Below the pieces are notes generated by a model. That model did no database searches and had not been told where the DNA came from. It saw only the letters and a program-made list of their open reading frames with translations. This document shows positions 9,431 to 18,319 of a DNA stretch of 64,000 nt, in pieces (the first letter of the stretch is position 1; the number at the start of each line of letters is the position of its first letter). Made by a program: the position numbers and the translations under genes. The DNA is from Fervidicoccus fontis Kam940 (lineage in GTDB: Archaea; Thermoproteota; Thermoprotei_A; Sulfolobales; Fervidicoccaceae), in contig NC_017461.1 of assembly GCF_000258425.1 (NCBI RefSeq), positions 620,001 through 684,000 on the forward strand, given 5' to 3'.

Positions 9431-10384
9431 ATGGATGGGAAGAGGCTTTCCGATTTGGGAGAGGTCGAGGCTATAAGGAGGATCCTGAGGACCCTCGAAC
9501 CAGTTATGGTCGAGGATCCCTGCCTCCCGATAGATGATGATGTCCAGGCGATCGATGGTTGCAGAATCGCTGTTAAGATAGATGGATATAGTGAGAGAGC
9601 GAGCAGATATCAATGGGAAGATCCAAGTGACTGAGGATGGAGGGCTATAACTGGACCCATAAGCGACCTCTCTGCGAAGGGATATAGAGCTGTGGGAATA
9701 GTCTACAGCCTAGGGATCCCAAAGGAAGAGAGCTTCGATAAGGTCAAGAAGATAGTCAGGGGCATCAGAGAAGCCCTTGAGCACTATGGTATTCCGTTCT
9801 TGGGAGGAGATCTGAACTCGAGCGGCAGTGAGACATGGATAGATGTAGCGGCTGTAGGGATCCTCTCATCTCCCTCTCCAGTCTCCAGGAGAGGAGCTAA
9901 GCCGGGTGAGAGCGTCTACACCACGATGCTGAATGGATACGGGAAGCCGGGTCTCCTATACAAGTTCTATGTCGAGGGGGCTTGGCAGAAAGTTTCCCCG
10001 AAGCTGCTCAAGTTCAGGCCAAGGGCAGTAATGAGATTTCCAGAGCTACTCTCATCTCTGTGAGTGAGCTCCTCGATGGACTCGAGCGACGGACTGGTGA
10101 AGACGCTCAAAGCTATGGCCGAGGGGAGCAAGGTATCAATAGAGCTGGAGAAGTTGCCCGTAACGAAGCAAACGAGGAAGATATTGAGGATGCATGGTGT
10201 AGACGTGGAGCATGCGGTGCTTTTCGGAGGGGAGGAGTACGAAGTTGTCTTCACAAGCAGCGAGGATGAGAACGAGGTGATGGGCTCATGCAGGGAGAAG
10301 GGGATCAGGTGCATGAAGATAGGGAAGGTTCTCAGGGGGAGAGGGAAGGTATACTTCAGGGGAAAGGAGCTGGTGGGGGGATGA
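9431..10384 (+). pseudogene. thiL: Thiamine-monophosphate kinase-like gene with two in-frame TGA codons
   Basis: One reading frame runs the whole length and is interrupted only by TGA at 9632 and TGA at 10061. The three pieces line up as a single ThiL/PurM-type ATP-binding enzyme: LGEVEAIRRIL at the N-terminus, an acidic IDDD motif where metal-ATP would bind, GWRAITGPISDLSAKG after the first stop, LGGDLNSSG in the middle, SMDSSDGL after the second stop, and FGGEEYEVVF near the end. Both stops fall in conserved blocks without any loss of frame. ThiL makes thiamine diphosphate from thiamine monophosphate. Two nonsense changes suggest recent inactivation. Three bases separate it from taw3, so they were co-transcribed. 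Confidence 0.75.
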
Positions 10385-10453
10385 GATCAGTTCAGAGGTC
10401 ACGAATCTCCTTGAGCCAATTCGCCTTCCAGGCAAAGCCTCCGGTGTGAAAAA

Positions 10454-11309
10454 ATGAAGATGAAGGCGATATTCGCAGATCTCTTCAAGCCGATCCAAAC
10501 TGCTTTCCTAGTGCTCTCGGGGCTCATAAGCTACACTGTTTCTTCCGATGGCTCTCCCGATTGGAGAGTTCTCTTAATGCTGACTTTTTCTCTGTACTTC
10601 ACTATTTCTGGGACGACGGGGCTCAACATGTACTTAGACAGGGACATCGATTCCATGATGGAGAGGACGAAGAAGAGAGCTTTACCCTCGAGAAAGCTGA
10701 ATGAGGGGGATGCAGTATACGCTTCAGCGCTCTTCCTCTCCATAGGGCTATTGCTCTTTGCATCAATAAACTGGGGCGTCTTCATCGCGGGTCTCCTTGG
10801 AGCGATTGTAGACTTAGCGATCTATACGAGGATGCTCAAGAGGAGGACCCCCCCTCAACGTCATTTTCGGGAGCATAGCTGGGGGAATGCCCGCGCTGGG
10901 GGGTTGGCTCGCACACCCCAGCTCCCCCATAATAGGAGGGATCCTCATAGCCTCTCTAGTTGCCCTATGGTCTCTGAACCACATATGGTTCATAGCCTCA
11001 TACTATTCGGAGGACTACATAAGGGCCAGAGTCCCCATGCTCCCCGTAGTTGCGGGTAGGAATGCTACTGGGAATGCTTCTGGGACCGTAGTTCTTGCGA
11101 TGATCATCATTGTGACATCGATGTGGATGGTGGGGATCCTGAAGTTCTGGACTCTCATCATTCTCTTTGCATATATGACATACATGCTCTTCCTTCAATT
11201 CAAATATATGAGAAGTGGGGAAAGAGCCATTGCGAAGCGGATATTCAGGGGATACACAGCCTTCCTTGGAATAGCTATGGTGCTCATGCTCCTAAGTGCT
11301 CTGCTCTGA
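10454..11309 (+). pseudogene. ctaB: UbiA-family prenyltransferase (heme O synthase-like) with a frameshift
   Basis: The N-terminal part has the UbiA/CtaB signature NMYLDRDIDSMMERTKKRAL, whose aspartates bind magnesium and the prenyl diphosphate. Hydrophobic helices lead to KRRTP, where the frame breaks at a run of seven C (10848-10854). Removing one C gives RRTPLNVIFGSIAGGMPALGGW in the next frame, exactly the second conserved loop region of heme O synthases, followed by four more helices to 11309. The gene is otherwise intact. Either a base was miscounted in the C run or the gene is newly dead. The ATG follows GGTGTGAAAAA. Heme O synthase would farnesylate protoheme for oxidases; other UbiA substrates cannot be excluded. 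Confidence 0.75.
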
Positions 11310-11348
11310 GAAAGAATTGAATTTAAAAAAAGAGTTTTGAGTAGAATG

Positions 11349-11822
11349 CTACTGCTTCCTGTAGTACTTCGCCGCATCCATCACGGCATCTATTATCTGC
11401 TTGTAGCCAGTGCACCTGCACAGTATGCCGCTGAGGAACTCCTTGACCTCTTCTCTAGTTGGGTTCGGGTTCTTCTGCAGGAAGTAGTGTGTTGCCACGA
11501 CGAAGGCTGGAGTGCAGAAGCCGCACTGGAAGGCTCCATGCTCTATGAACGCCTTCTGCACGGGCGCTAGCTCTCCGTCTCTGCTTATCCCTGCGGCTGT
11601 CACAACTTCCCCTCCATCTGCCTCCACTCCGAGCACCATGCATGATTTCACTGGTCTCCCGTTGAAGAGCACCGTGCAGAGGCCGCATTCGCCCTTCCAG
11701 CACGCAGCCTTCACACTCATCTCGCCGAGCCTATCTCTCAGGACTTCGAGCAAGGTCTCGTTGTCTTCCACTTCTACAGTCCTCATCCTTCCGTTCAACT
11801 TTAATGTGATCGTTCTTGCCAT
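11349..11822 (-). CDS. coxS: 2Fe-2S small subunit of a CO/xanthine dehydrogenase-family enzyme
   Basis: The 157-residue protein has the two iron-sulfur domains of the xanthine oxidase family. The N-terminal plant-type ferredoxin has the CWKGECGLC cysteine spacing plus a later cysteine. The C-terminal four-helix domain has QCGFCTP and GILCRCTGY. These clusters pass electrons between the molybdenum centre and FAD. The gene follows coxM with a six-base gap and a GAGGTGATG site, so subunits M and S are in one operon. The large molybdopterin subunit upstream is truncated, so the operon probably no longer makes a working enzyme unless another large subunit is encoded elsewhere. Confidence 0.92.
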   Translation of the reverse strand: MARTITLKLNGRMRTVEVEDNETLLEVLRDRLGEMSVKAACWKGECGLCTVLFNGRPVKSCMVLGVEADGGEVVTAAGISRDGELAPVQKAFIEHGAFQCGFCTPAFVVATHYFLQKNPNPTREEVKEFLSGILCRCTGYKQIIDAVMDAAKYYRKQ

Positions 11823-11828
11823 CTCACA

Positions 11829-12713
11829 TCACCTCGAGAGCGTTTTGAAAGCCCTTATGGTTAGAACCTTGATCAGGTGCTTTCTGAACTCAGCGCTCGC
11901 ATAGGGATCCTCTATGACATCTAGGCTGTTGGCCAGCTTCTCTGCTTCTTGCTCCAGGACATCGTCGATTCTCTCTGCCTTCTTGAGATTCTCCTCGAAC
12001 TCCCTCGCCCTATACGGGAGCTGAGTCGCTGCTGTCACAACTAACCTCACGTCCCTCTTCCCCGGAGACCCTGCATTGGAGAGGAGCGCGGATAGGTTGA
12101 CTATACCATACTCCGTCCTGGACTGGAGCTTTATATACGTCGATTTGCTCCCTGCAGGTGGCTCCTTGAATAGGATCTCGGTCACTATTTCTCCGGGAAA
12201 GAGCTGCGTCATGGCTGGTCCCAGCACCAGTCCATCAACTGGCAACCACCTCTCGCCCTCTAGACTCACTGCGTGGACTTCCGCATCGAATAGGACTGCT
12301 GGGCCTGACATGTCAACGTATGGGAGTCCTTCCAATATGTTCCCGACTATAGTTCCCCTGTTCCTCAGTATGGCATCTGCCATGTGCGATGCTGCCTCGT
12401 AGAGCGCTCTGAACTTTTCCCTAACTTCTGGGTTCTTCTCGAAGAACTCCAGGAGCTCATTCCCGGTCACTGTTGCCCCTATTAAGAGCCCCTTGCCTGG
12501 GACGTATTCTATCTTCTTCAGTTCTCCTATGCCCTTTATATCGACGATGTACTGAGCTTCCACGAGCCTCTCCTTCATGAAGCCTATGAGCCCAACTCCT
12601 CCGTTCATTACTTTTGCTGCATCTCCGTTCTCCTTCAAGAGCTTCAGAGCTTCCTCCAAGCTCTTCGGCCTCACATACTTGAACTCTGGAAGTGTTGTGT
12701 AAGGTGCGGACAT
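11829..12713 (-). CDS. coxM: FAD-binding subunit of a CO/xanthine dehydrogenase-family enzyme
   Basis: This 294-residue protein fits the FAD-binding medium subunit. KYVRPKSLEEALKLL at the N-terminus leads into the FAD phosphate loop GGVGLIGFMKERL, and NRGTIVGNILEGLPYVDMS matches the second FAD motif (TIGGN-like). The C-terminal CO dehydrogenase flavoprotein domain follows, with RTEYGIVNLS. It sits between the truncated large subunit gene (six-base gap) and coxS, all on the minus strand. The frame is intact. The physiological substrate cannot be assigned, because substrate choice lies in the missing large subunit. Confidence 0.9.
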   Translation of the reverse strand: MSAPYTTLPEFKYVRPKSLEEALKLLKENGDAAKVMNGGVGLIGFMKERLVEAQYIVDIKGIGELKKIEYVPGKGLLIGATVTGNELLEFFEKNPEVREKFRALYEAASHMADAILRNRGTIVGNILEGLPYVDMSGPAVLFDAEVHAVSLEGERWLPVDGLVLGPAMTQLFPGEIVTEILFKEPPAGSKSTYIKLQSRTEYGIVNLSALLSNAGSPGKRDVRLVVTAATQLPYRAREFEENLKKAERIDDVLEQEAEKLANSLDVIEDPYASAEFRKHLIKVLTIRAFKTLSR

Positions 12714-12719
12714 CTCACT

Positions 12720-13118
12720 TCACCCCCTCCACTCCTTGAGAGCTTTCATCGCCTTCTCGATGAGGTCGGGTCTCTGCTGCCTTATCGCCTTCCATACCCT
12801 CTCATTGGTTATCGGGAGCTCGGTTATCTCGACTCCTGTCGCTCTTTGGATAGCGTTGGCAATCGCAGGTATCACGGCTATCATCACGTTCTCCGAGAAG
12901 CCCCTCGCTCCAAATGGAGCGTTGGCCTGGGGCGTCTCCAGGAACTTCACCCTTATGTCGTCTGGAACGTCCTTGGCTCTGGCTATGTAGTAGAAGCTGA
13001 AGTTGGGGTTAGCAACTCCGCCGGTGTCATCGAATATTATCTCCTCGAAGAGGGCCCTGCTCATACCCATGACGAGCCCTCCAATTGCCTGTCCAGTCGC
13101 AGTTAAGGGATTGATCAC
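12720..13118 (-). pseudogene. C-terminal fragment of the molybdopterin-binding large subunit
   Basis: The 132 residues correspond to the very end of the xanthine dehydrogenase/CoxL large subunit. INPLTATGQAIGGLVMGMSRALFEE matches the block after the usual VGRVINP motif. EAPQANAPFG-type sequence (LETPQANAPFGARGFSE) matches the loop before the catalytic glutamate region (GARGFSENV), and GVEITELPITNERVW is the C-terminus. Large subunits are about 750-800 residues, so some 600 residues are gone. The upstream boundary abuts an IS607-type tnpB relic. The bases reading TVKVVVLEG just before the fragment may be a trace of the preceding large-subunit strand. Confidence 0.85.
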
Positions 13119-13392
13119 CCTTCCAACACAACGACTTTAACGGTTTTATGCTTCAAGTCCTTCTTAACGCCCCCCTCTCTGAGCTTCCTCAGAGCAGCTC
13201 TCAGCCTCCTACCCCCATTAACCCCGTATAGAGAAGACCACCTCTTCCGGATCCCAGTCCTCCTATAGACATAGCCCAATACAATTTTGGAAAAGTTGGC
13301 CACGATTGTTACGGCTTTGCTATTTCTATGATCATAGACCTGATGTTGTTCTCATTAATATCAACTCCATAAATATTCCGCACACCACTCAT
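13115..13392 (-). pseudogene. tnpB fragment of an IS607-type element
   Basis: Minus-strand translation gives MSGVRNIYGVDINENNIRSM, the first RuvC-like strand of TnpB with its VDINENN motif, then a TAA, then FSKIVLGYVYRRTGIRKRW and a basic KALRKLREGG-like segment. Only about 90 residues of some 400 remain. It ends at the large-subunit fragment and follows the tnpA fragment on the same strand, the usual tnpA-tnpB order. Confidence 0.75.
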
Positions 13393-13407
13393 ACTCTTAG
13401 TTTCAAC

Positions 13408-13572
13408 TTACTTAAAGAATACAATATAGAGGTGTAGCCTGTCCCCAACAATCCTCCCCCTGCCATAGACGTTGACGGCCCTAATCCTCCCCTCAGCAAT
13501 CCACCTGCGCAAAGTCCTATTGGCAATGCCGAGTATCTCACAAACCTTTCTAGTACTGTAATAGCGCTCCAA
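13408..13572 (-). pseudogene. N-terminal fragment of the IS607 serine recombinase (TnpA)
   Basis: A 54-residue open frame from TTG reads ERYYSTRKVCEILGIANRTL and on through RRWIAEGRIRAV. This is the MerR-like helix-turn-helix that starts IS607-family serine recombinases. The catalytic serine domain that should follow is absent; the frame ends at TAA after VYGRGRIVGDRLHLYIVFFK. The tnpB fragment lies 15 bases downstream. Confidence 0.75.
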
Positions 13573-13740
13573 AGGCCTACAAAAATCTTAATAAACCTTT
13601 ACACTTGAAACTGCTGTGAAACCCTCTGGGTGGTATGTTGAAAGAGCAAGTTCAGTCTTTTCCTGGAAAATCCTCAAAAATCCAGGAAAATCGCATAAAA
13701 CCTAATAAAAACGCATAAATCCTAATAAATCCGCGGAAAT
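13573..13740. repeat. Flank of the IS607 relic with short tandem repeats
   Basis: Around 13689-13740 the units CGCATAAAACCTAATAAAAA, CGCATAAATCCTAATAAATC and CGCGGAAATCTAA follow one another, an imperfect tandem repeat of about 20 bases. It sits at the outer edge of the IS607 relic beside the glutamate dehydrogenase fragment and is probably the element's terminal recombinase-binding region. Confidence 0.45.
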
Positions 13741-14030
13741 CTAAGCTCTAAGGCAGTTCATTCTATTCCAAAAAACTCGATCCTTTACAACATCCTCAAT
13801 GTGAAAATGGGATATATCAGTTTCAAGTGTTACCTCAGGGTGGAACCTTATGCCTCCTTTATAAGGTCCAAGCGCATTGTTGTACTGGACTCTATAACCT
13901 TCGAACACTTCTAGTTTGCCATTATCCATTCTAATGGGAATCTTTACCTGCATCGCTCTATCTGGCTTGCTGAAGAAACTTATGATTATCTGAGCAAGCC
14001 AGCTAGGTCTATTGATTTTTTAAATGATGT
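13741..14030 (-). pseudogene. Glutamate dehydrogenase fragment
   Basis: The segment [23 protein letters not shown] is an unmistakable Glu/Leu/Phe/Val dehydrogenase dimerisation-domain block (the text between FEGYRV and RFHPEV is nearly invariant). Upstream, [17 protein letters not shown] continues the match. After VTLE the sequence no longer resembles the family, and it ends 50 bases short of the IS607 relic's repeats. The catalytic lysine and NAD(P) domain are absent. The upstream N-terminus also lacks a convincing start. The gene was probably cut when the IS607-type element inserted or later deleted its flanks. Confidence 0.85.
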
Positions 14031-14136
14031 ACCGCTCTATAGTAATTCCATTATTGATATTTACTATGCGATTCAGGAACCATATAAAATATGATCGAAT
14101 GGAATTGACCTAAAAGTCGATTGATCTTTAAAGCTT

Positions 14137-15333
14137 CTATGCGAATCGAACGAGGCCTTCCTTATACCTCTTCACTGCATCTGCTATTTGTACTAGAGCC
14201 CTTTCGAGCATGGATCTAGGACATGCTATATTAATCCTCTCGAAGCCCTCGCCTCCGCTTCCAAATATGTATCCCTCATCGAGAGCAACCTTTGCAATAT
14301 CTCGCATGAGCCTTTCAAGCTTTTTCGGATCTGACTCAACCTTTCTGAAGTCCATCCAAACGAGGTAGGTGCCCTCAGGCTCTATAACTTCAACTTCAGG
14401 CATGTTCTCCTCAACGAACCTCTTGAGAAAATCTAAGTTTCCCTTCAAGTAGTTCAGCATATCATTGAGCCAGCCCTCTCCTTCTCTGTACGCCGCCTTT
14501 ACAGCTTCTTCTGCGAAAACATTAGGCTTAGAAATCCCCATTGCCTCGAGAGAGCTCCTGAACATCTCCCTCATCTTTCTGTTGGGAACTATTATGTTGG
14601 AAGCCTTTATTCCGGCTAAATTGAAGGTCTTCGAAGGAGAGGTGCACGTTATCGAGATATCTGCGAGTTCTTCTGAAATTGACGCGAAGTTCTTGAAAGA
14701 TATTCCGGGATACCTTATATCAGAATGTATCTCATCCGAGACAACGATGAGGTTGTTTTCAATTGCAATCTCGCCCAACCTCTCAAGCTCTTCTTTCCTC
14801 CACACCCTCCCTACAGGATTGTGAGGATTGCATAGTATGATCATCCTAGCCCTTGGATCCTTCGCCTTCTCTTCCAGATCTCTGAAGTTCATTTCATACC
14901 TCTTGTCATGAAGAACGAGGGGGTTGGCAAGTATCCTCCTCCCATTGCTCTCCACAGATCTGAAGAACGGATAGTAGACGGGAGGCTGCACTATGATCTT
15001 ATCCCCAGGATTGGTGAATGTAGCGATTGCTGTGCTTATCGCGGGTATTACCCCAGGTGTATACACGATCCACTCCCTCTTTATGCTCCATTTGTATCTC
15101 CTCTCAAACCAATTTACAACGGTCTCGTAGTATTCCTCTGTCAGATCGGTGTATCCGAAGATTCCATGCTCTGCCCTCTTAATAATTGCATCTATGACGG
15201 GCTTCGGAGATTGAAAGTCCATGTCTGCTATCCACATGGGAATTAGATCATCTGAACCGAAAGTCCTCGAAAGGAAGTCCCACTTTTCAGACCCGGTTCC
15301 CCTCCTCTCAACGATCTTATCAAAATTTGACAT
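14137..15333 (-). CDS. PatB/MalY-family PLP-dependent aminotransferase or C-S lyase
   Basis: This 398-residue fold-type I enzyme opens with the MalY/PatB signature FDKIVERRGTGSEKWD. It has IPMWIADMDF near residue 31, CNPHNPVGR at 168-176, SDEIHSD near 199 with the aspartate that contacts the PLP ring, and SPSKTFNLAG with the Schiff-base lysine at about 235. NIACPRSML at the end carries the carboxylate-binding arginine region. Members cleave cystathionine or cysteine, or transaminate; the exact reaction cannot be fixed from sequence. The gene is complete and monocistronic, and it follows a run of gene fragments. Confidence 0.9.
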   Translation of the reverse strand: MSNFDKIVERRGTGSEKWDFLSRTFGSDDLIPMWIADMDFQSPKPVIDAIIKRAEHGIFGYTDLTEEYYETVVNWFERRYKWSIKREWIVYTPGVIPAISTAIATFTNPGDKIIVQPPVYYPFFRSVESNGRRILANPLVLHDKRYEMNFRDLEEKAKDPRARMIILCNPHNPVGRVWRKEELERLGEIAIENNLIVVSDEIHSDIRYPGISFKNFASISEELADISITCTSPSKTFNLAGIKASNIIVPNRKMREMFRSSLEAMGISKPNVFAEEAVKAAYREGEGWLNDMLNYLKGNLDFLKRFVEENMPEVEVIEPEGTYLVWMDFRKVESDPKKLERLMRDIAKVALDEGYIFGSGGEGFERINIACPRSMLERALVQIADAVKRYKEGLVRFA

Positions 15334-15449
15334 TTTCCTCGCCTTCTCCGTTTTAATATGAAGTTCTCAGTATAAATGTTTTTAATGAGAGAAATTTTTC
15401 CATGAAAAATTTATATTTAAATGTCTTTCTTAATATTAGAGGAATTTTC

Positions 15450-15700
15450 ATGATGATGAAAAACTTAGTGATAGAAAACGTGAGGATATTTTCAAGCGAG
15501 AAAATGAGTCTTATTGAGAATGGGAGGATCGTGATCGAGGGAGGATAAAGGAAGCCTGAAGCGAGGGGAGCGTTGAAGCTCCTAAAGAGCATGAAGTTAT
15601 AGACGGGAGAGGAGGGTTGCTCTCCCTAAGCTCATAGATGCTCACCTCCACATAACCGGAATGAGATAATTGCAGACATAATGCTGGTTAGAGAGAATTC
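15450..15700 (+). pseudogene. Amidohydrolase N-terminal relic
   Basis: From an ATG the frame reads KNLVIENVRIFSSEKMSLIE and NGRIVIEGG before TAA. A shifted frame gives EAPKEHEVIDGRGG, and a further shift gives PKLIDAHLHITGM. These are the successive blocks of an amidohydrolase N-terminus: the beta-sandwich start, then the VIDGRG...LIDAHLH motif with the two metal-binding histidines. Three frames are needed in 230 bases, so the gene is dead, and the rest of the barrel is missing. A C-terminal amidohydrolase relic occurs separately at 25332-25500. Confidence 0.7.
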
Positions 15701-15816
15701 ACTTTTTAATGTAGGATCTCTACTGAACAGTGATAAAGTTGAGCTGTTGTGAAGGGAGGAGAGATCATAAAAAATAAGCTTAAAGAATGATTCAAAAAAG
15801 AATTGGTTTAGAAAAA

Positions 15817-16104
15817 TTACTGTGTGCTCTTTTTCAGCTCCTCTATCCTCGCTTCTATATCCTTCTTAACATCTTCCAGGTACTTTCTCATATCCTCAAG
15901 GTACCTGAGCTCTGCGCTCTTATCAGCCCAAAAAGGTGCTACCGGATAAGGATAGCTCGAGCTATATGGATAGCCATAGTACCACCAGCACCATCCTCTC
16001 CCATACTTCCATCCAGGCCTCTCCCATGGAGGCAAATAGCTGAAAGGACCGTTACCCGGATAGGGGCTCCAACCTCTACCCCAGCCTCTACCCCACCATC
16101 CCAT
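15817..16104 (-). CDS. DUF5320-type Gly/Trp/Tyr-rich protein with coiled coil
   Basis: The protein (95 residues from the ATG that follows GGTGAG) has a striking first half of glycine, tryptophan, tyrosine and proline (GWWGRGWGRGW; GWCWWYYGYPY). The last 35 residues form a charged coiled coil (LRYLEDMRKYLEDVKKDIEA). This layout is that of DUF5320 proteins. By family knowledge these often accompany NifX-like proteins and MinD/ferredoxin ATPases, and such an operon lies 4.9 kb away at 20989-23689. Function is unknown; a small assembly or scaffold protein is a guess. It is flanked by AT-rich DNA and is probably transcribed alone. Confidence 0.75.
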   Translation of the reverse strand: MGWWGRGWGRGWSPYPGNGPFSYLPPWERPGWKYGRGWCWWYYGYPYSSSYPYPVAPFWADKSAELRYLEDMRKYLEDVKKDIEARIEELKKSTQ

Positions 16105-16291
16105 TTTTTCTCTCACCAATTATGAAATATGTTTCTAAAACTTTATAAACTTTTCTGCAAATTTTCGCTTAAAAATTTTGAAACATAGATTTTCAAAATT
16201 TCTGTAAAATATAAATAGCATCATATTGATCCTAGTATTTGTTCTCTAGCAATGATATCAATCATCTTTATAAAAAGCGAGAGGATGATGC

Positions 16292-18232
16292 ATGGATGCT
16301 TCAGAGAGGATAAATATTTCTTTTGCGCTCTCTCTTTCAGCCTTTTTATCTTCGGCCTATGCGCTTGTTCATTTGCTCTTAACAGATAGCGCGGGAATAT
16401 CCTTTGATTATGCTATATGGATTTCATTCTTTTTCTCGGTTCTCTCTACATATTTAGAAGTTAAGAAGTTCTTCACAAAGCCCCTTCCATCTACGATTCT
16501 TTTTGAGATCACGGGTTCTTTCCTTTCAATATCAGGCAGGATAGGATCAATAATAGCCAACAGGGTTTTCGAGGTAGGGTACTTTTTTCCTCTCTTCGGC
16601 TCTTATTACAATACCTTAGGAATAGAGCTCTCATTATTGGTCATAATAGGGTCTTTCCTCGTGTTCTTCCCCTCTCTTATACATGCAATAAAGGGGGATG
16701 TGATCTCTTTTTATAGCGAACCTAATATAGAGGTGTCTTTCTCGACGATAAAGCATTTTTGGGTGAATTCTGTTGCCTTTTTCTCGAATAGGCTGATCTT
16801 GATAGCCCTGATCTCTGGAGTATTTGCATTTCTCTTCAGATTCTACCCGGAAATAACATACGGATCTTGGCTTATTGGATGGGACACTCCAGAATATGTT
16901 GCCCACCTTGAGGACTTTGCAGCGAAGCTCAATCCATTCACAAGCTACTACTGGCAGGGAGGGATGAGGCACATACCTCCAATGCTGGACTTGCTTCTCT
17001 CTCCGTTTGCGCTTATTGGCAAGGCTTACGGGATCTTCAAAATTTATCCGAGCTTTGCATTTGGAGCTTTAGCATCGCTCTCTTCCATCATCGCATATAA
17101 GCTCTATAACGTAAAACCAAAAGGGGCAATTATCTCAGGGCTCTTCACATCGCTCTTCGTTTTAAATCTGAGGATCTCTTATGATTACCAAAGACAGCTG
17201 CTTGGTTCTGTATTCCTCTTATCTTTTCTTTTAGCAGCTGAAATGTGGAGGGATGATATAAGCATTTCAAAAGCTATTGCATTAGTTGCTTTAGGAGTCA
17301 CCGCGTCAATGAGCCATGAGGTTGTAGGATTCGCAGTATTCGTCTCTTCAATAGCTCTCTTTTTGGTCTCTTTTAAGAGCAGATCGCTTTATGGAGCAGC
17401 TTCTTCTTTATTGATTGCAGTATCTTCATTTTTCCTTGAAGCCTGGTACTGGAGTGGGGTTGTAAGCTACGCTCCGAGCATTGGTTACCTTCCTGTGGGA
17501 ATTGTCCCCTCCTCTTATGGTATCGATGCCCCACTTGTTTTGAGCTATTTGATTGCGGGAATGGGCATTGCGATCCCCTTCTCTCTGTATACGATGAACA
17601 AGCATCCCAAGCTGCTGATAAACGTATCGACAATTGCACTCTTGCTAGCGGGAATTTCTCCTCTTTTAGCTCCATCTACAAGCGTCACCACTTGGTACAG
17701 GTTCTTAATAGGAGCTTCTCCTCTAGTCTCAACTCTCTCCGCTGTGGGAGCTGTTGAAAGCCTGAGGGATTGGAGGGCTCTCATCGCTTTCTTCGTCATA
17801 TTCTCTCTTCCAGGCTTATCATTTGCATATGGCTACAACCTCTCCACATCATATACAAGAGAGCTTACCGAGTTCCCCTACGGATTGGTTCCAGCAAGCG
17901 CCGATTGTGGTTATTTGAATGTAGAAAAGTACTTCGAGGAGAACTACTCAAGCAAAGTTCCGATAATCGCGGATCCCGATATTGCTAGGTATGTCCATCT
18001 TGCTGTAAGAAATCCAACTCCAAGCGAACTTATTTGGTCGTATCCCTCTAACAGCACATTCTGTTATGCATCAAGCATATATAGTGAAGCTTTCGTTGTT
18101 ACGAGGTATGATATTGCAAGTATGAATAGCATATGCATTTCAAGCTATACTTTGGAAGAGAACATCAAAGGGGTGGGATCATCTATATACATATACAAGA
18201 TAAGTTTTGAAAATGAAACAAACAAAAGCTAG
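16292..18232 (+). CDS. Polytopic membrane protein, GT-C-like glycosyltransferase candidate
   Basis: The 646-residue protein has about 12-14 hydrophobic helices over residues 10-500 and a soluble C-terminal domain from about 520. After the fourth or fifth helix comes the outward loop GWDTPEYVAHLEDFAAKLNPF, followed by a conserved-looking WQGGMRHIPP. Acidic residues in the first large loop are typical of lipid-linked-sugar GT-C enzymes (oligosaccharyltransferase, PMT or related). The gene starts a run with a GT2, a small membrane protein and an Alg11-like GT4 gene, so a role in polymer or glycan transfer fits. I cannot identify the exact family. The ATG follows GAGAGGATGATG. Confidence 0.65.
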   Translation: MDASERINISFALSLSAFLSSAYALVHLLLTDSAGISFDYAIWISFFFSVLSTYLEVKKFFTKPLPSTILFEITGSFLSISGRIGSIIANRVFEVGYFFPLFGSYYNTLGIELSLLVIIGSFLVFFPSLIHAIKGDVISFYSEPNIEVSFSTIKHFWVNSVAFFSNRLILIALISGVFAFLFRFYPEITYGSWLIGWDTPEYVAHLEDFAAKLNPFTSYYWQGGMRHIPPMLDLLLSPFALIGKAYGIFKIYPSFAFGALASLSSIIAYKLYNVKPKGAIISGLFTSLFVLNLRISYDYQRQLLGSVFLLSFLLAAEMWRDDISISKAIALVALGVTASMSHEVVGFAVFVSSIALFLVSFKSRSLYGAASSLLIAVSSFFLEAWYWSGVVSYAPSIGYLPVGIVPSSYGIDAPLVLSYLIAGMGIAIPFSLYTMNKHPKLLINVSTIALLLAGISPLLAPSTSVTTWYRFLIGASPLVSTLSAVGAVESLRDWRALIAFFVIFSLPGLSFAYGYNLSTSYTRELTEFPYGLVPASADCGYLNVEKYFEENYSSKVPIIADPDIARYVHLAVRNPTPSELIWSYPSNSTFCYASSIYSEAFVVTRYDIASMNSICISSYTLEENIKGVGSSIYIYKISFENETNKS

Positions 18233-18319
18233 AAATAATTATACTCAATAAACTCACTTATTGAGATATAATATAAAATTTATTAGATGAACATCTATAC
18301 AATAAATTGAGGGAAGTTG

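Noticed and set aside
8249-10384. Selenocysteine at in-frame TGA
   Set aside because: No selenocysteine pathway is expected in Crenarchaea, the positions are not cysteine sites in ThiL or winged-helix proteins, and no insertion element was seen.
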